Positions 18,984 to 28,863 are shown, counted from the first letter of the stretch. The stretch is DNA of 64,000 nucleotides from Bacteroidota bacterium (GCA_009773165.1 WOUZ01000002.1:124001-188000), one strand, 5' to 3'. Notes: a model not told the origin generated them from the sequence alone. Made by a program: numbers and translations.

Positions 18984-19011
18984 ACACAAACAACACACAG
19001 ATACTAAAAGA

Positions 19012-19863
19012 CTATTTAAACAGGTATCCTATTTTGATACCACTTGAAAATGACATTGGAAATTCTGTTGGGGCTATCGTATAACCATAATGATAGCCTG
19101 CATCATAATAATCATTTGATGAAGTGCTGAAACCATAGCCTATTCCGGCATGCATATCAACAAGAAAAACGTTGTCAAAAACCCACTGCTTGCCAAAAAC
19201 TAATTGCAAGGTGCCCGAAACAACGGTTTCACGCGATTTTTTAGGTTCAACATAAATCCAGTTACCCCATTGATCATAATAAGATGACTCATAGCGCCAA
19301 TCATAATAGTTTCGGGAAAAAGCCCCAAAAGCAAATTCAGGTTTTATGTAACTGCCTTTTAAAATATGCGCATAACGCATTCCTCTAAGGTAATAGTCGG
19401 GGTCCTTAATAAACTTTATCCCAAATTTTACAAAAGCGCCACCAGCATTATTGTCATCGATGTTTGCTCCCAAACCGATGATCCCGAGTGTTCCTTCGAT
19501 GCTTCTTCCAGGCTTCAGACTTCGCTCATAGGCAAAGGTGGTATTTCCGGTTATTGGCGACAAAAAGTCAATTTTGAGAGCGTTTTTTTTGTTTTCTTTA
19601 TAATTTTCAGGGTCAGTCATGGCTTTTTTAAATACCATTTCCATACCGTTTTCAAGAACAATTTTGTCAATATTATCCTTATCGATCGAAAACAACAAAT
19701 CAGCAGGATGATCCGGTAAAATGTATTTTATCTCATCAAGACCAACTTCTTTAATTTTACAATTAATAAGTTCATTATTCTTCTTCAAAATAACATCTTG
19801 CGCATTTAATTGCACTGCTATCGCAACAAAGAGAATAGAAATAATCAAACGTAGATAATTCAT
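19012..19863 (-). CDS. Exported protein, probable outer-membrane beta-barrel
   Basis: 283 residues with a signal peptide (MNYLRLIISILFVAIAVQLN, cleavage near AQD). Residues about 22-80 are a small beta-rich segment (DVILKKNNELINCKIKEVGL) as found ahead of several Bacteroidota barrels. From about residue 95 come alternating amphipathic strands (FAYERSLKPGRSIEGTLGII) and the protein ends in a strand with terminal Phe-Lys (KIGYLFK), consistent with a barrel of eight to ten strands. Function unknown. Single gene with its own terminator. Confidence 0.7.
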   Translation of the reverse strand: MNYLRLIISILFVAIAVQLNAQDVILKKNNELINCKIKEVGLDEIKYILPDHPADLLFSIDKDNIDKIVLENGMEMVFKKAMTDPENYKENKKNALKIDFLSPITGNTTFAYERSLKPGRSIEGTLGIIGLGANIDDNNAGGAFVKFGIKFIKDPDYYLRGMRYAHILKGSYIKPEFAFGAFSRNYYDWRYESSYYDQWGNWIYVEPKKSRETVVSGTLQLVFGKQWVFDNVFLVDMHAGIGYGFSTSSNDYYDAGYHYGYTIAPTEFPMSFSSGIKIGYLFK

Positions 19864-20117
19864 CTGTTTTTGAATTTGGGTTAAAGATGCAAAGATTTAC
19901 TGAATAGTTGCAGCGCTTGCTGTACTGTTAATTATTTAACTAAAACTGTGCCAGAAACATTTTTTAGTAAAAACAAGATCAAATTTGTAGTAAATATGAA
20001 CTTTAATTCCCCTTGCAGGTTAAAAAGACTTAATACGGATGATTATAATACTACCATCTCAAAGAATAGTTGCTATTTTGTAGTTTAGTTTTACATAGGT
20101 CATTGAAGTTGTTTCGA

Positions 20118-20483
20118 ATGAAAAAACCCCTGTTGATTGTTCTTGGATCCATTTCTCTTGCTTTAGGCATCATAGGTATAGTTGTGCCAGGTCTTCCTAC
20201 CACATCTTTTGTCTTGCTTTCAGCATATCTTTATGCCCGGAGTTCAGAAAAATTATACAACAAACTCTTGAATCATAAATTCTTAGGTGGTTATATAAAG
20301 GATTATCAAAAAGGAGTAAGCGTTCGAACCAAGATAAAAGCCATCAGTATGATGTGGACAATGATCCTGATCTCAGCTTTTGTTTTTATTGAAAATTTCT
20401 ATGTCCGGATTATCCTTATAGCTGTTGGCTTGATAGGAACCATTGTCATGGCTCGTTTGCCCGGAAGAAAAGAAGAAGAATAG
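20118..20483 (+). CDS. DUF454 (YbaN-like) inner-membrane protein
   Basis: 121 residues from the ATG at 20118. A TTG 16 codons upstream also opens the frame, but the internal Met precedes the family start KKPLLIVLGSISLALGIIGI. The motif VVPGLPTTSFVLLSAYLYAR is the DUF454 signature. Three hydrophobic segments. Function not known in the family. It ends nine bases before the convergent trhO stop codon, without a terminator between. Confidence 0.85.
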   Translation: MKKPLLIVLGSISLALGIIGIVVPGLPTTSFVLLSAYLYARSSEKLYNKLLNHKFLGGYIKDYQKGVSVRTKIKAISMMWTMILISAFVFIENFYVRIILIAVGLIGTIVMARLPGRKEEE

Positions 20484-20492
20484 CAGCTTAAG

Positions 20493-21521
20493 TTAAGTAA
20501 TGCTTGTTTTTAATTCCCTGAACTTACTTTTATGATGCGCGTTTGGGTGAATTTTGCCTTTTCTTATTTCTTTTTGGATTTCAACAGGCAGCAAATGTGT
20601 TGTTAAACATTCGTCAGAGCAACAATGCTGATGCTTTTCAGCACATGTTTCGCATTGAATAAAAAGCATGTGACATGCCTCATTTGCGCAGTTTTTATGC
20701 GTGTCGGCCGGTTCTCCGCATTGATGACAACGAGCTATGATGTCGTTAGTTACACGTTCTCCCATACGGTCATCAAAAACAAAATTCTTTCCAATAAACT
20801 TTGTTTGCAAGCCAGCTTCTCTTACCTGATGTGCGTAATTGATAACACCACCTTTCAGTTGAAATACGTTTTTGAAACCTTTGTGTTTAAGATAGGCAGA
20901 GAATTTTTCGCATCTTATTCCTCCGGTACAATAGAGCATTACATTTTCAGGCTGCTGTTTTTCAAGCATATCAACAATTATCGGAATGGATTCTTTATAT
21001 GTATCCACATCGGGCAGTAGTGCGCCTGCAAAATGACCAACTTCATGTTCATAATGATTTCGAAGATCGATCACTACTGTGTTTGGTTCGCTGAGTTTCT
21101 GATTATAAGAAAGCGCATCAAGATGCTCACCTACATTATAAATATCAAACTCGCTATTGATGAGCCCATCAGAAAGAACTTTGTGTTTAACCACTATTTT
21201 AAGTTTATAAAACGATTGTCCGTCGTCCTCAACAGCCTTATTCAATAAAATGCCCTGCATATACGGATGTGTTCCTGTATATTTCTTAAAAGATTCAAGC
21301 ATTGGTTCAGGTACACTTATTTGGGCGTTTATACCTTCAGGGGCAACATATATTCTTCCGAAAACCTTGAGTTCAGTCAGCGAAATAAATAACTCATCTC
21401 TGAATGATTGAGGATCAGTTATTTCGATAAATTTATAAAAAGAAAGTGTGATACGTTTGAAGGACTCATTCTTCAGCTTTATTTTCAGTATTTCTTTATT
21501 TTCTTTGTTATAGAGAATCAT
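20493..21521 (-). CDS. trhO: tRNA uridine(34) hydroxylase TrhO (rhodanese family)
   Basis: 342 residues. TrhO hydroxylates uridine 34 in the anticodon of several tRNAs, using molecular oxygen or prephenate-derived chemistry depending on homologue. An N-terminal acylphosphatase-like part includes VFGRIYVAPEGINAQISVP. The rhodanese domain carries the catalytic Cys in LYCTGGIRCEKF. A C-terminal cysteine-rich stretch (CHQCGEPADTHKNC, CETCAEKHQHCC) probably binds zinc, as in many family members. The frame stays open 20 codons upstream to 21581, but that part coincides with the terminator hairpin of the preceding gene, so the ATG at 21521 is preferred. Confidence 0.92.
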   Translation of the reverse strand: MILYNKENKEILKIKLKNESFKRITLSFYKFIEITDPQSFRDELFISLTELKVFGRIYVAPEGINAQISVPEPMLESFKKYTGTHPYMQGILLNKAVEDDGQSFYKLKIVVKHKVLSDGLINSEFDIYNVGEHLDALSYNQKLSEPNTVVIDLRNHYEHEVGHFAGALLPDVDTYKESIPIIVDMLEKQQPENVMLYCTGGIRCEKFSAYLKHKGFKNVFQLKGGVINYAHQVREAGLQTKFIGKNFVFDDRMGERVTNDIIARCHQCGEPADTHKNCANEACHMLFIQCETCAEKHQHCCSDECLTTHLLPVEIQKEIRKGKIHPNAHHKSKFRELKTSIT

Positions 21522-21540
21522 TCTAAATAATAATTTCTGC

Positions 21541-21581
21541 AAAAATAAAAAAATGCCATAGATACGGTGTATCCATGACAT
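21541..21581 (-). terminator. Terminator of the DegT aminotransferase gene
   Basis: Imperfect hairpin 21553-21581 with core GATAC-GGT-GTATC, followed on the minus strand by a T-rich run (21553-21541). It sits just upstream of trhO. Confidence 0.75.
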
Positions 21582-21615
21582 TCTTTATCTGCCTCAAAAG
21601 AGGAGTAATATCTGA

Positions 21616-22743
21616 TTATTTAAGAAATTCCAAAACGCTGGAAGTTACATATTCGAGTGTCTCGTCATCAAATTCGGTATGAATAGGTAATGAAATCACC
21701 GTTTTGCTTAGTTGCTCAGTAACAGGGAAATCACCTTTTTTGTAACGTGGATCGAGGTAGGCTTTTTGAAGATGTAAAGGCACTGGATAATAAATAGCGC
21801 TTGAAATGCCTTTTGACTGCAGATGATCCATCAACTGTTGCCTGTTCACGCAATGTGTCACGAGGGTATACTGATGAAATACATGTGTAGTAAATGAAGC
21901 TGTAACTGGGGTTTTGAGTTTATCACATCCAGCAAAGGCTGTATTGTAATAGTTTGCTGCATATTGGCGTGCAGCGGCATAATTGTCCAGTCGTTTTAGC
22001 TTGATATCAAGCACAGCAGCCTGTATGCTATCGAGGCGTGAATTAATACCAATAAAATCGTGATAGTACCTAACTTTCATTCCATGATTAACAACTACAC
22101 GCATTTGATCTGCAAGTGCATCATCATTTGTGAAAATGGCCCCACCATCGCCATAACATCCAAGATTTTTAGAAGGGAAGAATGATGTGCAGCCAATATG
22201 CCCGATTGTACCGGCTTTGCGCACACTTCCATCAATTGAATGAAAATCAGCACCGATAGCCTGTGCATTGTCTTCAATTACATAAAGATCGTGTGCTTTG
22301 GCAATTTCCATGATACGATCCATATCTGCGCATTGCCCGAAAAGATGAACAGGAACTATTGCTTTTGTCCTGGGCGTAATGGCGCGTTCAATAGCATCAG
22401 GATCAATATTAAAAGTATCAGGATCAACATCAACAAGTACCGGGGTAAGTTGCAATAAAGCAATAACCTCGGCAGTAGCAATAAATGTGAAAGAAGTAGT
22501 AATAATTTCATCGCCTGGCTTAAGGTCGAGAACCATCATAGCAACCTGTAAAGCATCAGTTCCATTTGCACAAGGAATGACGTGTTTTGCGCCAAGGTAT
22601 TTTTCAAGATTTGCCTGGAACTGCCTTACAGCCGGCCCATTTATAAAGCTTGTATTGGTAAGGATTTCAGCGATAGCGCTGTCAACTTCAGGTTTAATTT
22701 TTTGATATTGACCAGCAAGGTCAACCATAGGGACATTTTTCAT
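21616..22743 (-). CDS. DegT/DnrJ/EryC1/StrS-family PLP aminotransferase
   Basis: 375 residues. These enzymes transfer an amino group to a keto sugar linked to a nucleotide, for surface glycans. Start VPMVDLAGQYQKIKPEVDSA and PCANGTDALQVAM are typical, the PLP-linked Lys is in FFPSKNLGCYGDGGA, and VIEDNAQAIGADF holds the Asp that contacts the pyridine ring. The motif spectrum resembles WbpE/FdtB-like enzymes, but the sugar cannot be assigned. No other surface-polysaccharide gene is adjacent, which is unusual for the family. A -7 element (minus-strand TACTTTTG) lies at 22770-22777. Confidence 0.9.
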   Translation of the reverse strand: MKNVPMVDLAGQYQKIKPEVDSAIAEILTNTSFINGPAVRQFQANLEKYLGAKHVIPCANGTDALQVAMMVLDLKPGDEIITTSFTFIATAEVIALLQLTPVLVDVDPDTFNIDPDAIERAITPRTKAIVPVHLFGQCADMDRIMEIAKAHDLYVIEDNAQAIGADFHSIDGSVRKAGTIGHIGCTSFFPSKNLGCYGDGGAIFTNDDALADQMRVVVNHGMKVRYYHDFIGINSRLDSIQAAVLDIKLKRLDNYAAARQYAANYYNTAFAGCDKLKTPVTASFTTHVFHQYTLVTHCVNRQQLMDHLQSKGISSAIYYPVPLHLQKAYLDPRYKKGDFPVTEQLSKTVISLPIHTEFDDETLEYVTSSVLEFLK

Positions 22744-22769
22744 TGAATTAGCGTTGATGTTTAGGGTTG

Positions 22770-22777
22770 CAAAAGTA
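22770..22777 (-). promoter_or_regulatory. -7 element of the DegT aminotransferase gene
   Basis: Minus-strand TACTTTTG 27 bases before the start codon. A TTG lies 15 bases further upstream, somewhat short spacing. Confidence 0.5.
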
Positions 22778-22847
22778 TTGATAAATATTTAACAATGAAA
22801 ATCGAAGGCTTATGTTTTATTTCAATCAGCAGGCTTTATATGAGTAT

Positions 22848-22878
22848 AAAAAAAGCGGCGGAGTGTTTGCTCCGCCGC
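22848..22878 (-). terminator. gdhA terminator
   Basis: Perfect 9-bp hairpin (GCGGCGGAG, 6-base loop, CTCCGCCGC at 22855-22878) followed by seven T on the minus strand. It is GC-rich against an AT-rich background. Confidence 0.9.
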
Positions 22879-22899
22879 CCTTAGTTCACAAACAATGTA

Positions 22900-24255
22900 T
22901 TACACCAATCCCTGAGCAAGCATAGCATCAGCAACTTTTACGAAACCACCGATGTTTGCACCATTCACATAATTGATAGTGCCATCGGGTTGAGTACCAT
23001 ATTTAACGCAAGTTTGATGAATATCTTTCATAATTTGGTGGAGGCGTGCATCTACTTCTTCACGCGTCCATGATAAGCGTAATGAGTTTTGGCTCATTTC
23101 GAGGCCTGAGGTAGAAACACCACCAGCATTAGCTGCTTTTCCGGGGCCATAAAGAATCTTTGACTTTACAAAAACTTCAACGGCTTCAGGTGTCGAAGGC
23201 ATGTTTGCTCCTTCGGAAACAACAAAGCAACCATTTTTTACCAAAAGTTTGGCTTCATCTTCATTCACCTCATTTTGAGTGGCGCAAGGCATTGCGACAT
23301 CACATTTTACGCCCCATGGACGTTCGCCTTCATGATAACTTGAAGCCGGGTATTTGGCTACATATTCCGAGATACGGCCTCTTTTTACGTTTTTCAGGTT
23401 TAAAACGAACGCAAGTTTTCCGGCATCAATACCATCAGGATCATAAATAAAACCATTTGAATCGCTAAGGGTTACAACTTTGCCTCCCATCATTGTCACT
23501 TTTTCGCAAGCATATTGGGCAACATTACCAGATCCTGAAACAGCTACAATTTTACCTTTAAGGCTATCGCCACGGGTTTTGAGCATTTCTTCCGCAAAAT
23601 AAGTTGCGCCATAACCTGTTGCTTCAGGGCGTATTAGTGAGCCACCCCATTCAAGACCTTTTCCGGTGAGCACTCCGGTAAACTCGTTGCGCAATCTTTT
23701 GTATTGGCCAAATAAATATCCAATTTCACGTCCGCCAACTCCGATGTCGCCTGCAGGAACATCGGTATTTGGTCCTATATGACGAAATAATTCTGACATA
23801 AAACTTTGGCAGAAACGCATTACTTCGTTGTCGGATTTACCTTTAGGATCGAAATCAGATCCACCTTTACCACCACCCATGGGTAATGTTGTTAGGGAGT
23901 TTTTAAATACCTGCTCAAATGCAAGGAATTTTAAAATTCCAAGATTTACTGTTGGGTGAAAACGAAGTCCGCCTTTGTAGGGTCCTATGCCACTGTTCAT
24001 TTCAATACGGAAACCTTTATTTATTTGCACTTCGCCTTTATCATCAAGCCATGGTACACGGAAAAGAATAACTCTTTCAGGCTCTACCATACGCTCCAGA
24101 ATCTTGGCTTCGCTGTATTGGGGATGCTCCTCAATATAAGGAATCAACGATTCAACAACTTCATGAACGGCTTGGTGGAATTCGATTTCACTTGGGTTTT
24201 TAGCGATAACTTTTGCCATGAAATCGTTTAATTTTTTTTCAAAATGTGCTGACAT
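22900..24255 (-). CDS. gdhA: NADP-type glutamate dehydrogenase
   Basis: 451 residues, the length of hexameric bacterial GDH. Reductive amination of 2-oxoglutarate to glutamate, the main route of ammonia assimilation in Bacteroidota. The catalytic Lys region PMGGGKGGSDFDPKG, the substrate motif GPYKGGLRFHPTVN and the Rossmann motif VAVSGSGNVAQYACEK are intact. Coenzyme preference for NADPH is inferred from overall similarity. Own promoter and terminator make it monocistronic. Confidence 0.96.
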   Translation of the reverse strand: MSAHFEKKLNDFMAKVIAKNPSEIEFHQAVHEVVESLIPYIEEHPQYSEAKILERMVEPERVILFRVPWLDDKGEVQINKGFRIEMNSGIGPYKGGLRFHPTVNLGILKFLAFEQVFKNSLTTLPMGGGKGGSDFDPKGKSDNEVMRFCQSFMSELFRHIGPNTDVPAGDIGVGGREIGYLFGQYKRLRNEFTGVLTGKGLEWGGSLIRPEATGYGATYFAEEMLKTRGDSLKGKIVAVSGSGNVAQYACEKVTMMGGKVVTLSDSNGFIYDPDGIDAGKLAFVLNLKNVKRGRISEYVAKYPASSYHEGERPWGVKCDVAMPCATQNEVNEDEAKLLVKNGCFVVSEGANMPSTPEAVEVFVKSKILYGPGKAANAGGVSTSGLEMSQNSLRLSWTREEVDARLHQIMKDIHQTCVKYGTQPDGTINYVNGANIGGFVKVADAMLAQGLV

Positions 24256-24299
24256 ACAAATTAAATTTTAAGGGTTTTTAATGCTTTCTAAAATTTGAT

Positions 24300-24331
24300 C
24301 AAACCTAATAAAGCCTTTCGGTTCATCCAAA
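24300..24331 (-). promoter_or_regulatory. gdhA promoter
   Basis: Minus-strand TTTG (24331-24328), 20 bases, TAGGTTTG (24307-24300): full -33/-7 match about 45 bases before the start codon. Confidence 0.7.
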
Positions 24332-24512
24332 ATTCTTTTGTCAGTTTGGTGGGATTGCGTATCAAATTCAGTGAAACACGCAAAGGTTTTATGCAAGTGT
24401 TGATTGCTTGTTAAAGTTGAAGCATTATTTAATAATTCAGATAAAAAAATGATGTGAAAATCTAAAAAAGAAAATGTGATAAGTTAGAAATGTAAACGAC
24501 CTTCTGTTTTTG

Positions 24513-25991
24513 TTAGTTTATATCGAAAACCAATCGTCCCCAGTAATACATCATTAGTGTAATCACTGCTGCACCTATCAAATTTAAAATCAAACCTGTA
24601 CGGGCCATTTGATTGACTTTTATACGATTAGTGCCAAAAATAATGGCGTTGGGAGGAGTTGCAACAGGCAACATAAAAGCCATTGACGCCGACATGGTAG
24701 CAGGAATCATCAATAAAAGGGGATGTATTTCAGAAGTAATTGATAAACCTGCCAAAACCGGAAGTATCATCTCTGTTGTTGCTGTATTGGAGGTGAGCTC
24801 AGTAAGGAAGGTCATTACCAGAGCTATTAAAAGAATAATTACAATTGGATGCAGGGTAGAAACAGCCGATAGCTGCTCGCCAAACCACAACGAAAGTCCT
24901 GACTCTTTAAAACCTGTTGCCAATGCAAATCCGCCGCCAAAAAGCAATAAAATGTGCCACGGTAATTTCGAAGCTGTTTCCCAATCCAGCAGTTTTTTAC
25001 CTTTCTCATTTTTCGAGGGTAATAAGAAAAGGATAACCGCCATTAAAATTGCAACAGTACCATCGTTAATAAACTTGCTTTTTGGAAATAAGCCCGACCA
25101 ACCTGAAATGGAAAATGAACCAAGGTTTAAATCAACACGGAAAAGCCATAGCAAGGCAAGGAATATAAAAACAATAAGCACTATTGTTTCTTCAAAACTT
25201 GTTTTTCCCATTTCTTTCAGCTGAATAGTAAAGGTGTTTTTATCAATCTCTTGCCATTGATTTTTCTTAGGTCGAAAAAGCACATAAAGCAGTAGCCAGG
25301 TAAATGAAATAAGTATAAGACTAGTAGGTAAAGCAAGGATAATCCATTGGGAGAAAGCTATTTCTGGAGCTTCAGGAAAGTAGATATGATAGATTCTTAC
25401 AAGAGATAAATTGGGTGGTGTACCTACTAATGTTGACATCCCTCCAATTGATGCACTGTAAGCAATCCCAAGAAGCAATCCAACACTAAATCGGGAAGAA
25501 CTTTCAACTTGCATATAATCCTCAAGTTGCAGAATGATAGAAATAGTTATTGGCAATAGCATCATTATTGTGGCTGTGTTGGAAATCCACATAGACAGGA
25601 AGAATGATGCGATCATAAAACCCAATAGAATTCTTGCAGGACTTGTCCCTGTAAGTGACAAAATATAAAGTGCGATCCGACGGTGAAGATTCCAACGTTC
25701 CATAGCCAGCGCAACAAGAAATCCACCCATAAAAAGAAAAATCACATCGTTAAAATAGGCTGATGCAACATCCTTTCCATCCATAATTCCAAAAAGCGGG
25801 AAAAGAGCTACCGGAAGTAACGATGTAACAGCTAGTGGCACAACTTCTGTAATCCACCATACCGCCATTAATAAGGCCACACAAAACGTGGTCGTGACTG
25901 CTGGATTTGCCGGATCAAAATCAAAAAATAGCATAATTCCGGCTATAAGCAGGGGAGTGATCACAAAACTAATGAGCTGACGTGTTTTCAT
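24513..25991 (-). CDS. SLC13/DASS family sodium-coupled anion transporter
   Basis: 492 residues with about 12 membrane segments. The family imports dicarboxylates, tricarboxylates or sulfate with sodium. Conserved blocks are ALLMAVWWITEVVPLAVTSL near the start, SNTATIMMLLPI (the SNT motif of the first transport half) and TSNTATTEMILPVL (the matching SNT in the second half). SNT in both halves favours a di- or tricarboxylate carrier, but substrate remains inferred. It stands alone, downstream of a possible promoter at 26057-26064. Confidence 0.88.
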   Translation of the reverse strand: MKTRQLISFVITPLLIAGIMLFFDFDPANPAVTTTFCVALLMAVWWITEVVPLAVTSLLPVALFPLFGIMDGKDVASAYFNDVIFLFMGGFLVALAMERWNLHRRIALYILSLTGTSPARILLGFMIASFFLSMWISNTATIMMLLPITISIILQLEDYMQVESSSRFSVGLLLGIAYSASIGGMSTLVGTPPNLSLVRIYHIYFPEAPEIAFSQWIILALPTSLILISFTWLLLYVLFRPKKNQWQEIDKNTFTIQLKEMGKTSFEETIVLIVFIFLALLWLFRVDLNLGSFSISGWSGLFPKSKFINDGTVAILMAVILFLLPSKNEKGKKLLDWETASKLPWHILLLFGGGFALATGFKESGLSLWFGEQLSAVSTLHPIVIILLIALVMTFLTELTSNTATTEMILPVLAGLSITSEIHPLLLMIPATMSASMAFMLPVATPPNAIIFGTNRIKVNQMARTGLILNLIGAAVITLMMYYWGRLVFDIN

Positions 25992-26452
25992 CGTTATGTT
26001 TTAAAAAATCAAAACAGAAGTGCCAAATGATCAATGTCAATTTCCAGTTATCATGCCAAATATAATCCCTTATTTAGTTGAAACACTTAAATTATTTAGA
26101 TATAGCTTTTTTTTGTTTTCAGAAAGCGTCTTTCTTCCTAAAATTCCAAAGGACTGTTTTATTTTTCAGTCAGCCAAAAACTCCGTATCCAGTTAGAACC
26201 AGTGAAAGTTATATCAGAGCTTCATGATTTTATGTTGAAATACGTGATCAGGACTTTGAATCTTGATCAGATGGAACAAGGTAGTTAATAGCGAACCGGA
26301 AATGGAGTTAAGTTTGTATTTCATGATGTATAAATTTGTAGATCAAATCATTACTGTATGTTTGATTTTCAAAAGTATAAAAGAAATGGAAAAAATTCAA
26401 GTGTTAAAACAAAAAAACCACCCGTAGGTGGTTTTTTTGTCAATTCGAATAA
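25992..26452. other. 461-bp intergenic region
   Basis: Contains a minus-strand TATATTTG (26064-26057), a likely -7 element for the SLC13 gene, and the aldolase terminator near its end. The middle (about 26070-26400) has no ORF with coding character, no RNA fold I recognise and no repeat of note. Confidence 0.5.
26411..26438 (-). terminator. Aldolase terminator, symmetrical
   Basis: Stem ACCACC/GGTGGT with loop CGTA, flanked by seven A and seven T, so it can work in both directions. It follows the aldolase stop codon on the minus strand. Confidence 0.9.
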
Positions 26453-27532
26453 TTAGTACCGGTTAAGGCAATTCAGATCTTCAAACGCAATTTTCAAGCG
26501 TTCAATTACTGCTACTTCGCCTTCGCGTAACCATTTACGTGGGTCATAATATTTTTTGTTAGGACTGTCCGGACCTTCTGGATTCCCTATCTGACTCTGA
26601 AGATAATCGTGGTATTTGATGTCAAACTTACGAATTCCATCCCAGTAAGCCCACTGTGTATCAGTGTCAATATTCATTTTAACAACACCATAATCAAGAG
26701 ATTCCCTAATAAGTTCAGGTTCTGACCCTGATCCGCCATGGAAAACAAAGTTTACAGGGTTTTCGGCAGTACCATAGGTTTTCTGGATAAATTCCTGAGA
26801 ATTACGAAGAATTTTTGGCTGAAGTTTTACATTACCTGGTTTATAAACACCATGAACATTGCCAAAAGCTGCAGCAATCGTAAAACGATCGCTTACAGAG
26901 CTCAGAACTTCATAAGCGCGACCAACTTCTTCGGGTTGGGTATAGAGTTTTGAACTGTCAACATTACTATTATCCACTCCATCTTCTTCACCACCGGTAA
27001 TACCTAACTCAATCTCAAGTGTCATTCCCATTTTCGACATCCGTTCTAAATAACGTTTGCTGATTTCAAGGTTTTCTTCCAGAGGCTCTTCTGAGAGGTC
27101 GAGCATATGGGAACTGAAAAGCGGTTTTCCGTGCTGGGCGAAAAATTTCTCGCCGGCATCAAGCAAACCATCTATCCAGGGTAAAAGTTTTTTTGCAGCG
27201 TGGTCAGTGTGCAAAATAACCGGAATGCCATACATAGCAGCAATCTGATGCACATGGTAAGCTCCGCTTATGGCTCCTGCAGTAGCAGCTTTTTCACCGC
27301 TGTTCGAAAGACCTTTACCTGCATAAAAATGAGCGCCACCATTTGAAAATTGTATGATTACTGGTGAGTTAACAGTTTTTGCAGCCTCAAGCACTGCATT
27401 GATGGAGTTAGTACCAATAACATTTACGGCTGGCATAGCAAAACGACCCGATTTTGCAGCTTTAAAAATCTCTTGTAAAGCATCACCACTTGCAACACCT
27501 GGTGCAATAGTGGCTGAAAGTTTTTCTGACAT
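26453..27532 (-). CDS. fbaA: Fructose-bisphosphate aldolase class II
   Basis: 359 residues, the class IIA (E. coli FbaA-like) length. Zinc-dependent reversible cleavage of fructose-1,6-bisphosphate into glyceraldehyde-3-P and DHAP. Seen: the metal ligand block LHTDHAAKKLLPWIDG, ELGITGGEEDGVDNS, the phosphate and metal site VFHGGSGSEPELI and GVVKMNIDTDTQWAYWDG. It follows the lacI-type regulator on the same strand with a 274-base gap that contains its own -7 element, so it is probably transcribed independently. Confidence 0.96.
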   Translation of the reverse strand: MSEKLSATIAPGVASGDALQEIFKAAKSGRFAMPAVNVIGTNSINAVLEAAKTVNSPVIIQFSNGGAHFYAGKGLSNSGEKAATAGAISGAYHVHQIAAMYGIPVILHTDHAAKKLLPWIDGLLDAGEKFFAQHGKPLFSSHMLDLSEEPLEENLEISKRYLERMSKMGMTLEIELGITGGEEDGVDNSNVDSSKLYTQPEEVGRAYEVLSSVSDRFTIAAAFGNVHGVYKPGNVKLQPKILRNSQEFIQKTYGTAENPVNFVFHGGSGSEPELIRESLDYGVVKMNIDTDTQWAYWDGIRKFDIKYHDYLQSQIGNPEGPDSPNKKYYDPRKWLREGEVAVIERLKIAFEDLNCLNRY

Positions 27533-27612
27533 AAGTTTATGAAATTTAGTTAATTAACTATAGATTTGAATGTAATTGGCGTTCCAGAAGCTGGAGTACC
27601 GGTTAAGCGGCG

Positions 27613-27620
27613 CAAAGGTA
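27613..27620 (-). promoter_or_regulatory. Aldolase promoter -7 element
   Basis: Minus-strand TACCTTTG about 80 bases before the start codon; no clear -33 element. The leader contains a small inverted repeat, TCCAG-AAG-CTGGA (27583-27595). Confidence 0.5.
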
Positions 27621-27806
27621 CAAAAAGCTATTGAGTTAGAAACGAATTATTGTAAAACTCAAATTCATAATATCAGTTACTTTACCAAAACAGTCTTGAT
27701 TTTTTGAAGGGAATTTCAGCGCTGAAGCTTCTGATTTTTGGGCTTACATTATTTTACCCAATCGTTAGTTAAAAGTGCGATTTGTCCTTATTATCTCCTC
27801 TCTCAA

Positions 27807-28847
27807 TCAGACCTTTTTTGGTTTAACCGACGATTCTCTTATTATGATATCCACTGGTAAAACTATAGTTCTTTCTTCTGATGGGATTTCTTGTTTTGTC
27901 AGTTGTTTGTAGAGCAGGTCAAAAGCTCGTTCGCATATTCTGTCAATGGGCTGCTCAATAGCCGAAATAGATGGTTGGGTATATTCAAAATATTTCAAAT
28001 CATCAAAACCAATAAGAGCTACTTCATCAGGTACTTTGATCGATAATTTTCGAAGGTATTTAAGACAGGTTGATGTAAGATTGTTATTTAAAGTGAAGAA
28101 GGCTTCAGGCATTTTTCCGGTCTGGTACATCTTTATAATAGACTCATTAATAACACTTTCCATCTTATCAAAAGGAGATTTAATATTCCATGATTCTGGG
28201 ATGACGCAACCAGCTTCTTTTAGTGCTGATTGAAACCCGCCTAAACGGTCACTTATAGTTGAGATATGCTCAGGCGAAATCGAAATAATTGCAAAATTTT
28301 TCATTCCTTGAGAAAGCAGATGACGTGCTGCCATTCTTGCACCTCCATAATTATCTACCGTAACATGAGGTGACTTCATGTCACTGAAGCAACGGTCGAT
28401 CAAAACATGTGGTACGTCTGTTTCATTGAGCTGATTAAATGAATCTGCCTTATCCTGCGAGGATGAAATAATTAATCCATCCACTTTTCTGTTTAGCAAA
28501 AGCTTAATCTGTTCTTCTTCTTTATTTGGATCTTCATCTGAACTACAAATAACTACACTGTAGCCTTTGTGCCATGCATAATCTTCGATATTTCGAGCAA
28601 TACGTGCATAGAAAATATTTGATATGTCACTCACAATCAGTCCTATAGTCTTAGTTTTTCCGGTACGGAATCCTTGTGCCAACACATTAGGTTGAAAATT
28701 CAATTCTTTTATTTTCTCTTTAACTTTGAGCTGTGTTTCAGCACTAATTCCATGCTCCGTTGCTTTGTTGTTAATAACCAAAGAAACCAGGGTTTTAGAT
28801 ACACCCAGGCTAAGTGCTATATCCGCAAGGGAGGTTTTCTTTGTCAT
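27807..28847 (-). CDS. LacI-family transcriptional regulator
   Basis: 346 residues. N-terminal HTH (SLADIALSLGVSKTLVSLVI, hinge NVLAQGFRTGKTKTIGLIV) and a periplasmic-binding-protein-like effector domain (ISNIFYARIARNIEDYAWHK, ALIGFDDLKYFEYTQPSISA). Regulators of this family usually sense a sugar or sugar phosphate. A LacI-type palindrome with central CG lies inside its own promoter at 28881-28894, so autorepression is likely. Targets are unknown; the neighbours are aldolase and AOR, and a similar half-site (AAACGATTT) occurs upstream of the fucosidase. Confidence 0.93.
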   Translation of the reverse strand: MTKKTSLADIALSLGVSKTLVSLVINNKATEHGISAETQLKVKEKIKELNFQPNVLAQGFRTGKTKTIGLIVSDISNIFYARIARNIEDYAWHKGYSVVICSSDEDPNKEEEQIKLLLNRKVDGLIISSSQDKADSFNQLNETDVPHVLIDRCFSDMKSPHVTVDNYGGARMAARHLLSQGMKNFAIISISPEHISTISDRLGGFQSALKEAGCVIPESWNIKSPFDKMESVINESIIKMYQTGKMPEAFFTLNNNLTSTCLKYLRKLSIKVPDEVALIGFDDLKYFEYTQPSISAIEQPIDRICERAFDLLYKQLTKQEIPSEERTIVLPVDIIIRESSVKPKKV

Positions 28848-28863
28848 GACGATAATCTTAAGA

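Noticed and set aside
26455-27607. 13-bp direct repeat AGTACCGGTTAAG on both sides of the aldolase gene
   Set aside because: Dozens of 13-base repeats are expected by chance in a window of this size. There is no transposase or target-site signature, and the first copy overlaps the aldolase stop codon.
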